Source: Annona cherimola (taxonomy: Eukaryota > Streptophyta > Magnoliopsida > Magnoliales > Annonaceae). From it: 64,000 bases of DNA. Numbering within the stretch: position 1 is the stretch's first letter; each line of letters opens with the position of its first letter. The stretch covers positions 33,397,452 through 33,461,451 of the forward strand of contig CM059972.1 of the NCBI GenBank assembly GCA_030490835.1, given 5' to 3'. Shown one piece after another: positions 1 through 12,120 of the stretch. The notes below the pieces were generated by a model. That model had not been told where the DNA came from. It ran no database searches and saw only the letters and a list, made by a program, of their open reading frames with translations. The translations under genes and the position numbers were made by a program.

Positions 1-488
1 TTATTGAGTTTCAACTCATGTTTTGTTTTCCCACCCTTAGGCGGGTGCAGGGGAAATCAAGTGACGAAAAGCATGTTCTTACTATGGAAAGGAAAATTTT
101 TTTTGAAAGGTTTGTAATCCTTTGTATGTGAAATATGATAAGTGTTTGTATGCCAAGAACTGATGAATGTATGTATATATGGAATGAAAATGTCACACGA
201 TCAGGTCAAAAGGATTTTTTAAGTAGAAGAGCAAGTTGAGATGTTATGAATGAAATGCGCAGTTGATATATGCAATTGATTACAACTGTATTGTTGCTTG
301 TAAGATGAATGATGTGAAATGCAGAGAAATTAAATGATGATAAATAAAAGGAATGAAACGAAAAAAATTTGGACGAGATCCAATTTAAAACCCGCCACAT
401 GATCAAGGCAACAATCTTGATTCACATTAACCAATCGATAAGATCTTGGAGTAAAGCTTAGGATGTGATGTTCGGTTTAGGGGCACTA
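1..488 (+). mobile_element. 3' end of the 5' LTR of non-autonomous element LARD-1
   Basis: This is the terminal part of a gypsy-type LTR whose left part lies outside the window. It aligns by eye with the 3' ends of the LTRs at 10430-10833 and 18340-18765: it has the same 'attgagtttc.actcatgttt' block, the same hairpin (GATCAAG, loop gcaacaat, CTTGATT at 401-422) and the same ending, here decayed to 'ggggcacta'. A Met-tRNA primer site follows directly, which fixes this as a 5' LTR. The exact last base (486-488) is uncertain because the usual gcgccaca end is mutated. No gene is present. Confidence 0.8.
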
Positions 489-500
489 TAGTATCAGAGC
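489..500 (+). other. Primer binding site, initiator-Met tRNA type (LARD-1)
   Basis: The sequence is TAGTATCAGAGC, one mismatch from the canonical plant primer site TGGTATCAGAGC complementary to the 3' end of initiator tRNA-Met. It follows the LTR end directly. The mismatch is a G-to-A change. Confidence 0.8.
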
Positions 501-1358
501 ATGAATTGGTAAATAGGCATGGAAAAGGGAAATAAAAGATGATGAAAGGACAGGTATGATACCACTAAGAGTGATATCATAACAACGATTGATGACTAGA
601 TGTAGAAAGAATGAATGAAAGGAAGAAATTAAAATCTTGATATTTTTATCATGGATTATTTGAATGTTAAGGGTCAGGAAGAAGGGAATTTGTTTGTGAT
701 TCTTTCCAATCCCAAAGCATTGGAAGATAGATATGAGAGAATTATCTCTCCACGATAATAATTAGCTTATAAGAAATAAGACTAGAAGGGATGATAAGGA
801 CCCTTACTGGTTTATAGAAACTGAAAAGAGAGATAAGAAAGAAAATATTTTATACTAGTTTAGCATCAGTACTCCCATTAATCTAACACTCCCATTAAGT
901 AGTCTATACTCGTATAACCTAGTTGTAGACAATATGAAGTGAGAAGGAATGGATGGGTTAGCAAAAGTATCCTTTGCTTTTAATGAAATATGTATAAAAT
1001 TTTATGTGAGAGCATCTTTGCTCTTTGCTATAAAAATGAAGGTACCTATGTTATGTGAAGATGATTGTTATTGATTTCTACTTGATATGATTGGATGGGT
1101 AGCTTAAATCTTACTCTATGATAAGATGAGAGATTATACAGATGTAATTTCTCTATGTATAAGAAAGATAGTATGCCTATCATAAGGACAAATGATGAGT
1201 AATAAGTCTAAGGACAAAAGAGCCACCAAGACAGAGTAGCGCAGTAGAAGCATGATAAGCCATTGAAAGTATTGGAAGAAAAATGATAAGTTAGCTCTTT
1301 TATATGAGTCTTATCCTAATATTTGAAATGTAATAGGTTTCGGGACGAAACCTGTTAT

Positions 1359-1369
1359 AGGGGGGAGGA
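1359..1369 (+). other. Polypurine tract of LARD-1
   Basis: AGGGGGGAGGA sits directly before the LTR start TGTGATATCC at 1371. It is the expected plus-strand primer and matches the tract before the Tekay 3' LTR (37182-37193). Confidence 0.85.
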
Positions 1370-1381
1370 TTGTGATATCCA

Positions 1382-4300
1382 TGTGAAACCCTAACCAGGT
1401 AGAACCCATATGTATGCATTAATCATGTATATGATATTTATATGTGAATTATTGAATTATGAAGATTTTATATGATTTTGCTAATTATTGCAATTAAGGT
1501 TATGGATTAGTAATAATGATGTGATTAAGCATTTTGAGTTAAAATGAGACAATGGGATTACAGAATATTGATGTTGATTTAAATATGCAAATATATCATG
1601 AAAATTTATTTTCCATTAATTAATATGAATTATGGGAATTTATATGATAATTGACAAGTTTAATGGAAAAATAGTGGAAAATTCATAACTCAACGCCTGT
1701 AAGGCGAATTCAAGTAAAATTTGAAATGGAAATCATTAATGTTGGGCTTAGTATTATGAAATTAATGGGTTATGAAAATTATTTATTAAATGAGAATTAT
1801 GACTTATTTATCATATTTCAATTTCAACCGTTAACTTTAAACGGCTAAAACGGGAGCTAGGAAACTCGGATTGAGATGAAATTTGAAACGGTTGAATGGA
1901 ATTATGAGATGTTTATTTCGAATAGCTTGGATTAAGCATGAAATTTTGGAAAAATACCTGCATTAAAAAAGGTAAGCATGGTTGACTAATGCTCCATATG
2001 AGTACAATGCATTTAATGCTAGAGTACCAAGCATAAATGCATGATGTGAATGGGATTTGAGGTAGCAATTGCAGGCCATTTCTAGGGTATTTTGTGCAAT
2101 TATTTGAAATACAAAAATGTGATAATTATCCATCCATTGAATGCATATGATGATGGAGCTACAAAAGGCAAAACCTAGCATAGAGGAGGTGGCATAAGGG
2201 GACGTCCAAGGGCTGCCAAGCTGATTTTTTTTGAATTGTTAATTTTTTAAAATATGAATATAAGTTGTAGGGATGCAAGTAAATGAGATGTGCATATAAT
2301 TATGAAGATTTTCAGCAACAAAAAAAATTTGAAAAGGCAGATATATGCAGCTGAAACGTGGACAGCAAATGGGGATGGAAAATGTGGTTTGAAATGTCAA
2401 GTTGCTGCAATTTTTGCTAAATTATTTATACCAAATTAATACATGAATTAATGGATAATTAAGTGTAAAATTTACCCTTAAATTAGGATTGAAAAAAATG
2501 GGAAAAATGGCTGCAAAAATGGGCAGCAAATGACATGCTTGGATGGACACACTTGGACGGCTATGGATCAATGCCGTTTTCTGATTTTTGTAAAATGGTA
2601 AAATCCCATTTTACTAGGCTGAAATTTAACCAGCACATAAGGTAGATAAGGGAGCATTTAAGAGTGTGGAAATTGCCCAAAATGTGGGGCCCACAACTGG
2701 AAAAATTCCAGCAACTATAAAACCCATGCACGTAAACATGGAATGGCCTTTGGGAAATTGCCTAAGTGCTGAAAACGTCCCATATGACAGCAGCAGCTCA
2801 CGTCCATATTTCCCAGCAAGGAAGAAGGAAAAACAAGGAGAAAAGGAGGAGGATTTGTGGAGGAAAACCATCTCCAAGTGCTAGGGTTTGATTTAGCACA
2901 AATTCAAGTAAGTATACATGAGTTTGAGTTGATTATTTTGAGCTTTAAAACTATAAAATGAGAATATGGAAGGGATGCTTAAAGGATCTGTAAAATGGTG
3001 ATTGAACATGCTTTTGAATGAATATCGAATGGATATTAGGTTCTATGTATGAATTTTTAAGTTTAAGTTGATGAAAATGAGGTTTTGCATGTGTATTAAG
3101 TGGAAAATCCAAGTTGATAAACCCTAAATCTCCAAGACAAGTTGTTGTTTTGGTTTGGTGATGTGATTCAGTTATAAATCATGTATTCATGCAAAATATA
3201 TGATGGTTTATGCTTAAATGATGAATTTTTGTAGTTATGAAATGCAAAGTGATGATTTTGATATAATTTCTAAGTTTCTATGCTAAAAATGCTATGAATA
3301 TAGGTTTGCATGTTTTATGAATGTTATGTAGGTTAAAATACCCTAGGTTTAAGGTATTATGGATGCCCAAAAATATTTGGGAAAATAAACCCTAAAACTG
3401 ATTTTTATAGATTTTATGAAAGAACGTCAAACCGATGTGAAACGGGACTCAAAACGTGTAGGCTACCTACTGTTTTGAGAAATGATAGTGCATGGATGTT
3501 ACATATACCTAAATATGGATTAGGAAAAATGGATTTATTTGCTGGAATTTCGGAATTATATGGCTGCATAGGGTTATGTGTCAAAAGACACGTAAAACGG
3601 GTGAAAAACGGGTTCCAAACTTGCTGTTTTGGAAACCTATGGTGAATGGATTTAAATCTCATGAAAGTACCCTAAATGCAGTGGTAATTAAGGGTAATTA
3701 ATCCGCTGAAAAATGGATTAAATTTCTGAGTTAGCAAATTTTATGAAATGTATTATGTTTATGTGCTAAATGAGCTTATGTGAAGGGATAAAGGTGAATA
3801 GGTGATGAATGATTTATGAAAAATGATTTTGTGCAAAAATGCATGAAAATGAGATGAATTCCATGTTTATATATCTGTTTGAGATTTTATGATATTAATT
3901 CCAAAATTTTGGACTTGATTTATGAAGCTAAGGCAATGATATGTACGTAGAAGAAACACCCATGTGTGTATTTTGGAAAAAAAGGATAAATGGAAAAGTG
4001 AGCTTAATGAACCTATGTATGATGGTTATTGAATGAATATTGTGTAATTGAAATGAATACCCTATGTATGGGGTTATACATGTTATGTTAGATGGTAGCC
4101 GAAGAAATGTGTATAAAATGTGCTAATATATGCAAAATGAGCTATATATGTGTATGATGACTTATGAAGTCAAATAAATGATGTATGTATATGGAATGGG
4201 TTGGAAAACTAAATGAAATATGAGAAAAAGAAATATATGAAAAATCATATTATTCTCATGTAGGCAAAGGCAAAGGCAAAGAAAAAGTTGTGACGGAAAG

Positions 4301-5384
4301 CTAAGGAATTCAGGTAAGCAAGCAAGTTTTCTAAAGGATTTTTGCTTTTCTGAATTATTTACATAAATGGAATTTTTATTTTAACTTGTTTGATGAAAAT
4401 ATGGAAATTGTTTCTAATGTGTTTAAGGATGGCCATCCCTTAGCAAAATGGTGTTGAAATGATGTTTTATTTTAAATGCAATATTATGAATTCTTTCTTA
4501 GATAAATGCTATGAAAAAAAGAATGTGATTCTATGTTTCTGATTGAAAAATCATGCTAGCATGTTAAAGATGGATTTATGCAAAAGTTCATGTGCACAGG
4601 TTACTAGGTCCACTTGAAGGGTATAAGCGGACCGATTGTCCCCCCTTGGTGTGGCCAAGTCGCTTGAAACAGGCCTAAGGCCGGCGGCGCCCTCTCTGAA
4701 ATGGGAGTTAACATGACGGATGGTCACCTGGCTAGTTTCCATCCTAAGGGAGAAATGGTATATGTGTTCATATTTTCATATGGCATTATGCATATGGGAC
4801 CCGTGATGGGTACAGAATTTCATGCTTTTAAGATATACCTTTAGATAAGGTATAAATTGCTTTCCAATATGATTTTGAATGCAAAATGTTGACTGAAATG
4901 ATTTTCCTGTAAAATGCAAATAGCTTGCTTATTGAGTTTCGACTCACGATTTTGTTTTCCAAACCCAAAGACAGGTGAGGGACAGGTCATGGCAAAGGAG
5001 CAAGTGCCGGCTTAAGGAATCAATGGAAAAACTTAGAATTTCTATGTTATGGAATTTATGTGGGAAAAATGTAAGCTGAAATTTTATATGGTGTTTGATG
5101 ATTATGATGTATATATGTCGTGACATCTGATTTAGGCACTTGTTGAAATGTTGCTTGAACAACATATTTGTATGTAATGAATGGATCAAAATGACTTAGA
5201 TATGTCTAAGATTGAAATTATGAGAATTTGAATTGTTATGTGGACTTCTATATGATCATAATTAATAGGATAAATATCTGATAAAACTCGCCGTGTGATA
5301 GGGCAACAATCCTGATCACATTTACCAATCAATACGATCCCGAGGTAAAGCTCAGGATGTGAAGCTCGGGTTTGGGGCGCCACA
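1382..5384 (+). mobile_element. Solo LTR, Tekay-type family LTR1, TSD ATCCA
   Basis: A complete 4003-bp LTR runs from TGTGAAACCCTAACC to GGGGCGCCACA. It is flanked by the 5-bp direct repeat ATCCA (1377-1381 and 5385-5389). No internal element sequence is present, so it is the product of recombination between two LTRs. A plus-strand TATA-like box is at 2716-2722 and the LTR-end hairpin lies near 5293-5318. The reversed copy at 42312-52946 is the same family (starts tgtgaaaccctaaccagg in both, high identity by eye). Small open frames inside are LTR noise. Confidence 0.9.
2716..2722 (+). promoter_or_regulatory. Candidate LTR core promoter (TATA box)
   Basis: TATAAAA lies within 'aactataaaacccatg', about 1.33 kb into the 4.0-kb LTR, on the strand of the element. 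Transcription start would be about 30 bases downstream. Assigned from sequence and position only. Confidence 0.4.
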
Positions 5385-7819
5385 ATCCAAACCCAAGTAG
5401 GGCTCATATCTGTGCATTTGGCATGTAAACATGAATTACATATTTATTGATTGATTTATGAATGATTTTAATGACTTGATAATTTATTGCAATTAGGGTT
5501 AATGATTAAGGAATGATGACTACAATTAATCGCCATAGGCTAAGGTGGGTCAATATGATTAAAGTGACCTAATGAGGATGGAAAAATGTTAATGTGCAAT
5601 GAATAATTATTTCATTTATCATGATTTAATTAATGGAGATTAGAATGGTAATTATGGAATTAATGTGGTAAATGCTAGAAAATTCATAACTTGAGGCATA
5701 TAAAGCAGATTGAAACTAAATTTGAAAGGTAAGCACATGATTAAGTGCCCAATCTTATGGATGGATTGGATTACAAAAATTTTGATGGAACTAGGGTGAT
5801 AATTATTTATTTTCATCCCAAATCCAAATGTTAAATTCAAATGGCTATAACTTGAGATAGAAAAGTTGTTTTGAGATGAAATTTGAAATGAATAGATAAA
5901 ATAATATTATAAATATTATGAAAGGATTTGATTAAGATAATTATCATGAGAACGTGCTTAGTCACAAAAGGACAAATAGCTTTGACTTTTGCTCCATAAA
6001 GTAGAATGACATTAATGCTAAAGTAAGTGCCTTAATGGCTTAGTTTAATGTCCCATATAGGGTGTCACAAGGTGGTGTTTTTGGCTTGATTTTGTGAATT
6101 AAATTAAATCATAAAATCCATGACAATGTCCAATGGTTAATGCATGGATAAGGGGGCTATGGGAAGTAGCTCAAGAGGCATGGGAGGTGGCTCATGCAAG
6201 TCACGCCCATGGTGGATTTATATGCTTTTTGATTTTTTTAAAAATTACCAAAAGTGCATCCATGTAAGCTACATACATAGGATATTAATTGGGGATCAAA
6301 GGAGGTGTAAATTTTCGCACAAAATGCCAAAAAAGGGGGCTGCATGGGACGTTCCCTGCGTGGACAGCTTTATGGCCCATAATGTGATGATTTTTATGAA
6401 TTTTTACATGAGATAATTACATAATTTATTTGGAGGTGAATGTGCCATGTCAACAAGGGATAAACATGCAATAAATTATCCTCAAATGATTTGGAAAGTG
6501 GGCCCGAAAATCTGGAAAAAATCAAGTCTATACAAGGTATGGACGTTCCATGTAAAGGTGGTTAGAGAGAGAAAGTGCAAGGAGAAGAAATCTCCAAACC
6601 AGGGCAGCTGTGGACATACCAAAATCCAGCAAGGGAAGAAGAGAAAAAGGGGAGAAAAGGAGAAGGAAAAAGAGGAGGAAAGAGAAGGATTCAAGTTGAG
6701 AAAGTTTGGGTTCAAGTTTGCTTAGATTCAAGTAATTATATTTCAAGTTGTGGATTCAAGTTTCTTCCCTCTAATTATGGGTCATGAATATGATTCATAA
6801 AGAACCCTTAAAGGATGATTTATGATGCTCTTAATTAGGGTATTGAATGAGGATTGAATGGTATGAATGAATTCAAGGGTTCAAGAGCGTTAAATTGGAT
6901 GTTAGAGTTGTTTATAGGTAAATAACCTGGCTTGAATTTTCTTTAGTCCACATCAAAAGTTTTTGTTTTGATTAATTACCATGATTAGATTATGATTCAT
7001 GCTTTTATGAATTATATATGTTGATTTGGGCATAATTTATGGATTTTAGAAAGGATGAAACTTAGGATTACGTATATGACCGGATTTTCACATTTTTAAG
7101 ATATGTATGAAGCATGAATTATGCTAATGAGTTTATGAATGATTTAGAGGGTAAAGTACCCTGAATTAGGGGTTCTTTGGATGTCCAAAATGAGTTTCAA
7201 AGGTTTGCTCTAAATGTGATTTTAAGGGTATGCATAGGAACGTCCAAAGAGGGGTGAAAAGGGTACCCAAAACGTGTTTGAAAGTTGCTGTTTTGGAAGT
7301 AACCAATTTATGGATTTTAAGTATGTGATATTATCCTAATTTGGGTTAAGAAAAGAATAATTAATTGCTAGAATTTATGGATTAAAAATCTATTTCGATT
7401 TAAGTATCAAAAGAGACGTTGAAAGTGTGTAAAACAGGTTCCAAAGTTGCTGTTTCGCAATTAAAATTTCATAAATATACCCTAAATGATGTGCGAATTA
7501 AGGAGTTTACTTATGCTAAGTTAGGAGGCAAGTTACTATTTTTAGAAATTTTAAGAAACACATAAGATTTGCTTTGTAAGATGGGTATGTATGGAAAGAT
7601 ATGCATGAATAAATGATAAATGACTTATGTGATTTTCTAAAATGAGAAAATGCATGAAATTATGATGAAGTGCATGATTATGTTTCTGTTTTCATGATTA
7701 AGTATAATCTCAAATTTTGAAATTAATATGTGAGGACTAAGACGTCAAATATGTGCCTAAAATGAGCACTGACATATGAAATATGAAAAATATGTGAAAA
7801 ATGACAAATGGGAGGTAAT

Positions 7820-10800
7820 TGTGAAATCCTAATCTTAGACACGTGTATAAAACCCTAGGTAATGTATTAATATATATTCATGAGTATGAAAACATGTGTA
7901 TTAGTGGTTAAAGAAATGCAATTGTGGAATTAAACCACGTGAATAGTACACATGAATAGTAACGTGAATAGTAACCGAGGTAATTAAGAGTTAATCATGT
8001 AGATTAACCTAATCAAAAAAATGACAAAAAAAGGAGATTTAATCACTACAGGATGAAATACCAATACTTTTTGATTTTTTAATGGAGTTTTGGATTTTAG
8101 TGGAAAATTAAAGAAAAATTCATAATTTGCAATTCGGGCTTCGGATTTCGATGAATTTTTTTATGGATGATTAAAAATTCATGATGAACATGATGAATAG
8201 GTTAAGATGTGATAAAAATCATAAATCAATGGTCAAGATTAAACATTAAATGATGATAAAAAAGTAACTTATCTTTTTCATTAAATTACTTTTGACTTTT
8301 TATTAAAATAAATAATTAAAAAATTAAAAAATTAAATGAAAAGGCAGCTATGGCAGGGATGTTGCATGGGGTGGTTGGGAAATTTGACCAAAATCAATGG
8401 TCCATGATCATCATCATAATAAACCAACGACTAGGATTTAATTAGCTTAAAATAAATAAATTTTAATAAAAAATCCTAAACAATAGGGCTGCCATAGGGG
8501 GGATGGAGAAGGCCTCGGGTGGGCTACACAAGGCTCCATGCACTTTTTAAAATTATAAAAAAACACATTTGCAATTAATACCTCAAGCAAGGGGGTAAAT
8601 TCCAATTTGATGAAAAATCAAACCCTATAATAGGGGGCAGGGATGTACATCCAAGAGCACATTCACCCAGCTCCAACTTGAGAAAATCACAGCTCTTACA
8701 CCCTCCCACACGTCCAAGGAAGAAAATGAGGAAGTTACAGAGAGAAAGTATGAGAAAAAGTGGGATATCTCCACTTCGGGTAAGTGAATTCTATCCAAAA
8801 AATTTTTGGATGTTAAGTAGGGTAAAACCATGCTTAGATAATTCCTAATCATGAGAAAATAAGTAAATTTATAATGCTTAATTGGAATTATGCCAAAACA
8901 TTAAAAATTTGGAGTGAAGATAGAGCATTCGGGAAAATCATGTATGAAATGTGAAAATAATGCTCCAAAATTGATAAATTATGATTTGGGATGAATGAAT
9001 ATGATAAACATGATGTTGAAATGATGATATATTAATCTCATAATTTTTGAAATTAAGGATTATGCTTAAGTGAAATTATGTTGATTTTTAGTATATGGAG
9101 AAAATGATTTATTTATCCAAGTTAATGATGATAAATTCAAAATTCATAAATTTTTCTATGATATACTAACTAAGAGCTATATCATGGTATTTTTTATTTT
9201 TGGAATCCATGAACAGTAACCCACGTCGTTGTGAACAGTATCCTCAGGTAAACATTAAACATGAACAGTAATCTGCTGTAGTGATTTGCTACAGTGATTT
9301 GCTACAATGACATGAACAGTAAACAATGTGATTTTGGAAAAAATTGAGATTTATTTTATATTTTACAAGGATATATGGATGAAATTTTTAAAGGATTTAT
9401 GGATAAAAATTCATATAAGGAGGTAATGACCAAGTATATTTATAAAATTAACCTCTAAAGAAATGAGGTAATAAATTACTATAAAACATGCATAGGAAGC
9501 AAACTAAGACATGGAATGATATAGATGAAATATTAATTTTCCTTGTATAGGAAAAGGAAAGGAAAATGTGGATGACACAGACTGAGGAGGTAAGCAAGCA
9601 CAACTTTGAAAATGTGATTTTATTCTCAAGTATTTATGAAATATATTTAAGGGTGGTCATTTCTATAATGTTTTGAAATGATGAATGTTTATGAGTTTTT
9701 ATGAAAAGTCATGCTGGCATATTAATATTATGTGACGTTCATGGACATGTGCACATGTATGATGCATAATGAAGAGGCTTTGGTGGAGGAAGTAGAATCA
9801 GGGATCCCTCTTCACCATTGCCAAGTCGCAAGGGCTGTGTGCCGGCGGCGTCCTCTCGAGAGGTGGGGGCACAAGGAAGAGGCTTTGGTCGAGGTAGAAA
9901 GCGGATCAGAGGGTCCCCCTTCACTATTGCCGAGTCGTATGGGCTGTGTGTCGGCGGCGTCCTCCCAAGAGGTGGAAGCAAAGAAATGTTCTGTGTGAAT
10001 GAATGCATTGCATTTTCATACATGGATTGAAAAGGAAAGCATGAATTTGAAATGATATTTTTAAGGGATGATGCAAATAATTCTCTGCATGAGAATGACA
10101 AGTCACCTGGTGTAAGAGGTATATAATGCCGGGAAAATCAAAAGTCATGCATGTAGGAGATCATGTAGGCGTCAAGAGGAAGAGTGGTTCCCCTTGATGA
10201 GGCCAAGTCGGAGACAGCTGACATATTGGACCATGCTATGTGAGATGTTCCGTGGGCCAGCGTACCCGCACGCAAAGGTTTATGTCAGAAATGGAAAGGA
10301 AGCATTTGCACATCAAATGTCTATGAAATGATTTTTATGAAAAGGTTTCTATTTCATTGGTAGTTGGTCACTTGATAAGTATCTTCTATCGAATGGAGAT
10401 GAATGCATTTAAAATAAAAAATTCTTGCTTATTGAGTTTCGACTCATGTTTTGTTTTCCCAGCCTCAGATGGGTGTAGGGAAAGCCAGGAGATGAAGGGC
10501 ATGTGTTGCTAAAGGAAAAGAGAAATCTACAAAGGTTAGTAAATTTTTATATGAATAGATGCCCCAATGGGATATGATGAGAAAGGACATAGGTTGTATG
10601 AAATTATGAAATTATGAATAATATAACAAATTGATGATTTATGATGATATGGATGAGTCCATTATGAATGATGATGAGTATTATGTTATGTGATGAAAGA
10701 AATGAAAAAAAAATTAGACGAGATCCAATCAAGAACCCGCCGCATGATCAGGGCAACAATCCTGAATCACATTTACCAATCGACAATATCCCAGAGTAAG

Positions 10801-10833
10801 GACTATGTGGACGCCTCGGTTCGGGGCGCCACA
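7820..10833 (+). mobile_element. Solo LTR, family LTR2, TSD GTAAT
   Basis: A 3014-bp LTR runs from TGTGAAATCCTAATC to TTCGGGGCGCCACA, flanked by GTAAT (7815-7819 and 10834-10838). It is inserted in the 3' LTR of LARD-1. Its start ('cttagacacgtgtataaaac') and its end match the LARD-2 3' LTR at 15760-18765, so it is the same family. It carries clusters of TGAACAGTA-like words (7940-7980 and 9205-9325), a TATA-like 'ccctataatag' near 8610-8630, a duplicated GC-rich unit (9772-9975) and the LTR-end hairpin (10744-10772). Confidence 0.9.
9772..9975 (+). repeat. Imperfect tandem duplication (about 104-bp unit) within the solo LTR
   Basis: Two adjacent copies each begin 'aagaggctttggt.gagg' and contain 'attgcc.agtcg..agggct' and 'cggcggcgtcct'. 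The unit starts near 9772 and again near 9876. Family members at 13998-14100 and 17738-17850 have only one unit, so the duplication is private to this copy. The frames across it are not a gene. Confidence 0.75.
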
Positions 10834-12120
10834 GTAATTAACCCCATATGATAATTTAATAAAAGATTATGATGTGTATAAAAGTTTACCCTACATAGAG
10901 GTATAAAAAATGAATGAATTGATGATATGATATATAAGTTATGTTGCTATGTATGAACCCTCAACTTGAAATACAAGTGGGTTATATAAGATAATAGAAA
11001 TCATATGGAATATACATATGACTTAAGAAATATGAAGTTGAGAAATCTTGCTTAAACTTAATTGTTGAAGTCTCAAGTGAGGGTTACCTAAGTGTTTTGA
11101 ACGATTAAAAGGAGACTAAATCCAAGTTGAAAACCCTATATTCTATATATGACTATGTTATTGAGATATATGAATAGAATGAAGAAAATGAACCATTAAC
11201 AAAGATTACATAGTTATGTGGCTGTCAGAAGACTTATGAGTAACTCATATATATATGTGACCATTGATAAGGGTGAAGATGGATATGCATTCAAAAGAAA
11301 GAATGATTTAAAGTTAATGTGTTATGGACCATATGGGATTAAACCCATATGACACGTATATGTGAATTGAAGAAAAAGACAAGGCATACAAGCACAACAT
11401 ATGATGAAAATGTATAAGGTAATCATGTTTACTTATCTAGGAAAAGGTAAGGAAAGGATGGAAGGCACAAAAAGGATCGGTACAGGTAAGCAAGCAGGAC
11501 TTTTGAAAATAACATTTTATTCTCAAATGCTAAAATGCTTTCAAGTTGTTTTACTTGAATATTTCTAAAGTTATTTAAGGATGGTCATCTCTTTATCTCT
11601 TGTTAGGAATTGATTACTGCTTTTAATGAAATGATTGAATAAATTCTTCTTGATTTGGAAATAGCATGTCAGCATGAATTTGAATGATGTTTCATCGATA
11701 TGATGTTCAAATGGATGGTATAAAGAATTCTCTACATGAGAATGATAAGTTGTCATGTGTAAGAAGTATATAATGCCGGGGTGACTAAAAGTCATGCATG
11801 GAATGTAAATCAAATAGGCTAGTCGATGTAGTAAGAGGACCAGATGTCCCTCTTGACAAGACCAAGTTGGACAAGTCCGGCGCCAAGGATGGAAAGAATC
11901 ATGTTATGAAAGGATGTTCCCCGAGCTAGCGTACCCTCACATCAAGGATTATGTCATGAATGGAAATGATGAATTTGCACATCTAATGTTTATGAATGCA
12001 CCAAAATTGGGATTTACAAATAGTTTACATGAATGGTTTACATAAATGATTTCATGAATGGTTTACAAATGGTTTATGAAAATGTTTCTGTTTCATTGAT
12101 AGTTGATCACTTGCTAAGTG

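Larger units (their letters stand above)
489..1370 (+). mobile_element. Internal domain of LARD-1, non-coding
   Basis: About 0.88 kb separates the primer site from the 3' LTR. No gag, protease, reverse transcriptase or integrase similarity is visible in any frame, and no frame is open for long. It ends with GGTTTCGGGACGAAACC (1336-1352) and a polypurine tract, as the autonomous Tekay element of this window does (37159-37194). The last 150 bases resemble the end of the LARD-2 internal domain (15600-15759): both carry 'agcacagtagaagcata'-like sequence and 'aatgtaataggtttcggg'. I therefore read it as a family of large retrotransposon derivatives that depends on a Tekay element for mobility. The dependence is inference. 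Confidence 0.75.
1371..12120 (+). mobile_element. 3' LTR of LARD-1, interrupted by nested LTRs
   Basis: The LTR's own sequence is 1371-1381, 5390-7819 and 10839-12120. It starts TGTGATATCC after the polypurine tract. Bases 1382-5389 are a solo LTR plus TSD and 7820-10838 are a second solo LTR plus TSD. Removing both gives a continuous sequence that aligns with the reversed LTR at 18767-22534, which acts as a paralogous empty site for both insertions (start tgtgatacccagaccc; middle 'aaatggaggtaaagaacc'). The sequence stops at 12120, where another LTR begins. The true 3' end of this LTR was not located. There is no coding capacity beyond chance frames. Confidence 0.72.

Noticed and set aside
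6447..6787. Lysine/glutamate-rich open frames near purine-rich stretches (also 2800, 13560, 38640)
   Set aside because: They are translations of purine-rich LTR segments that recur in each LTR1-type copy and are not conserved as protein.
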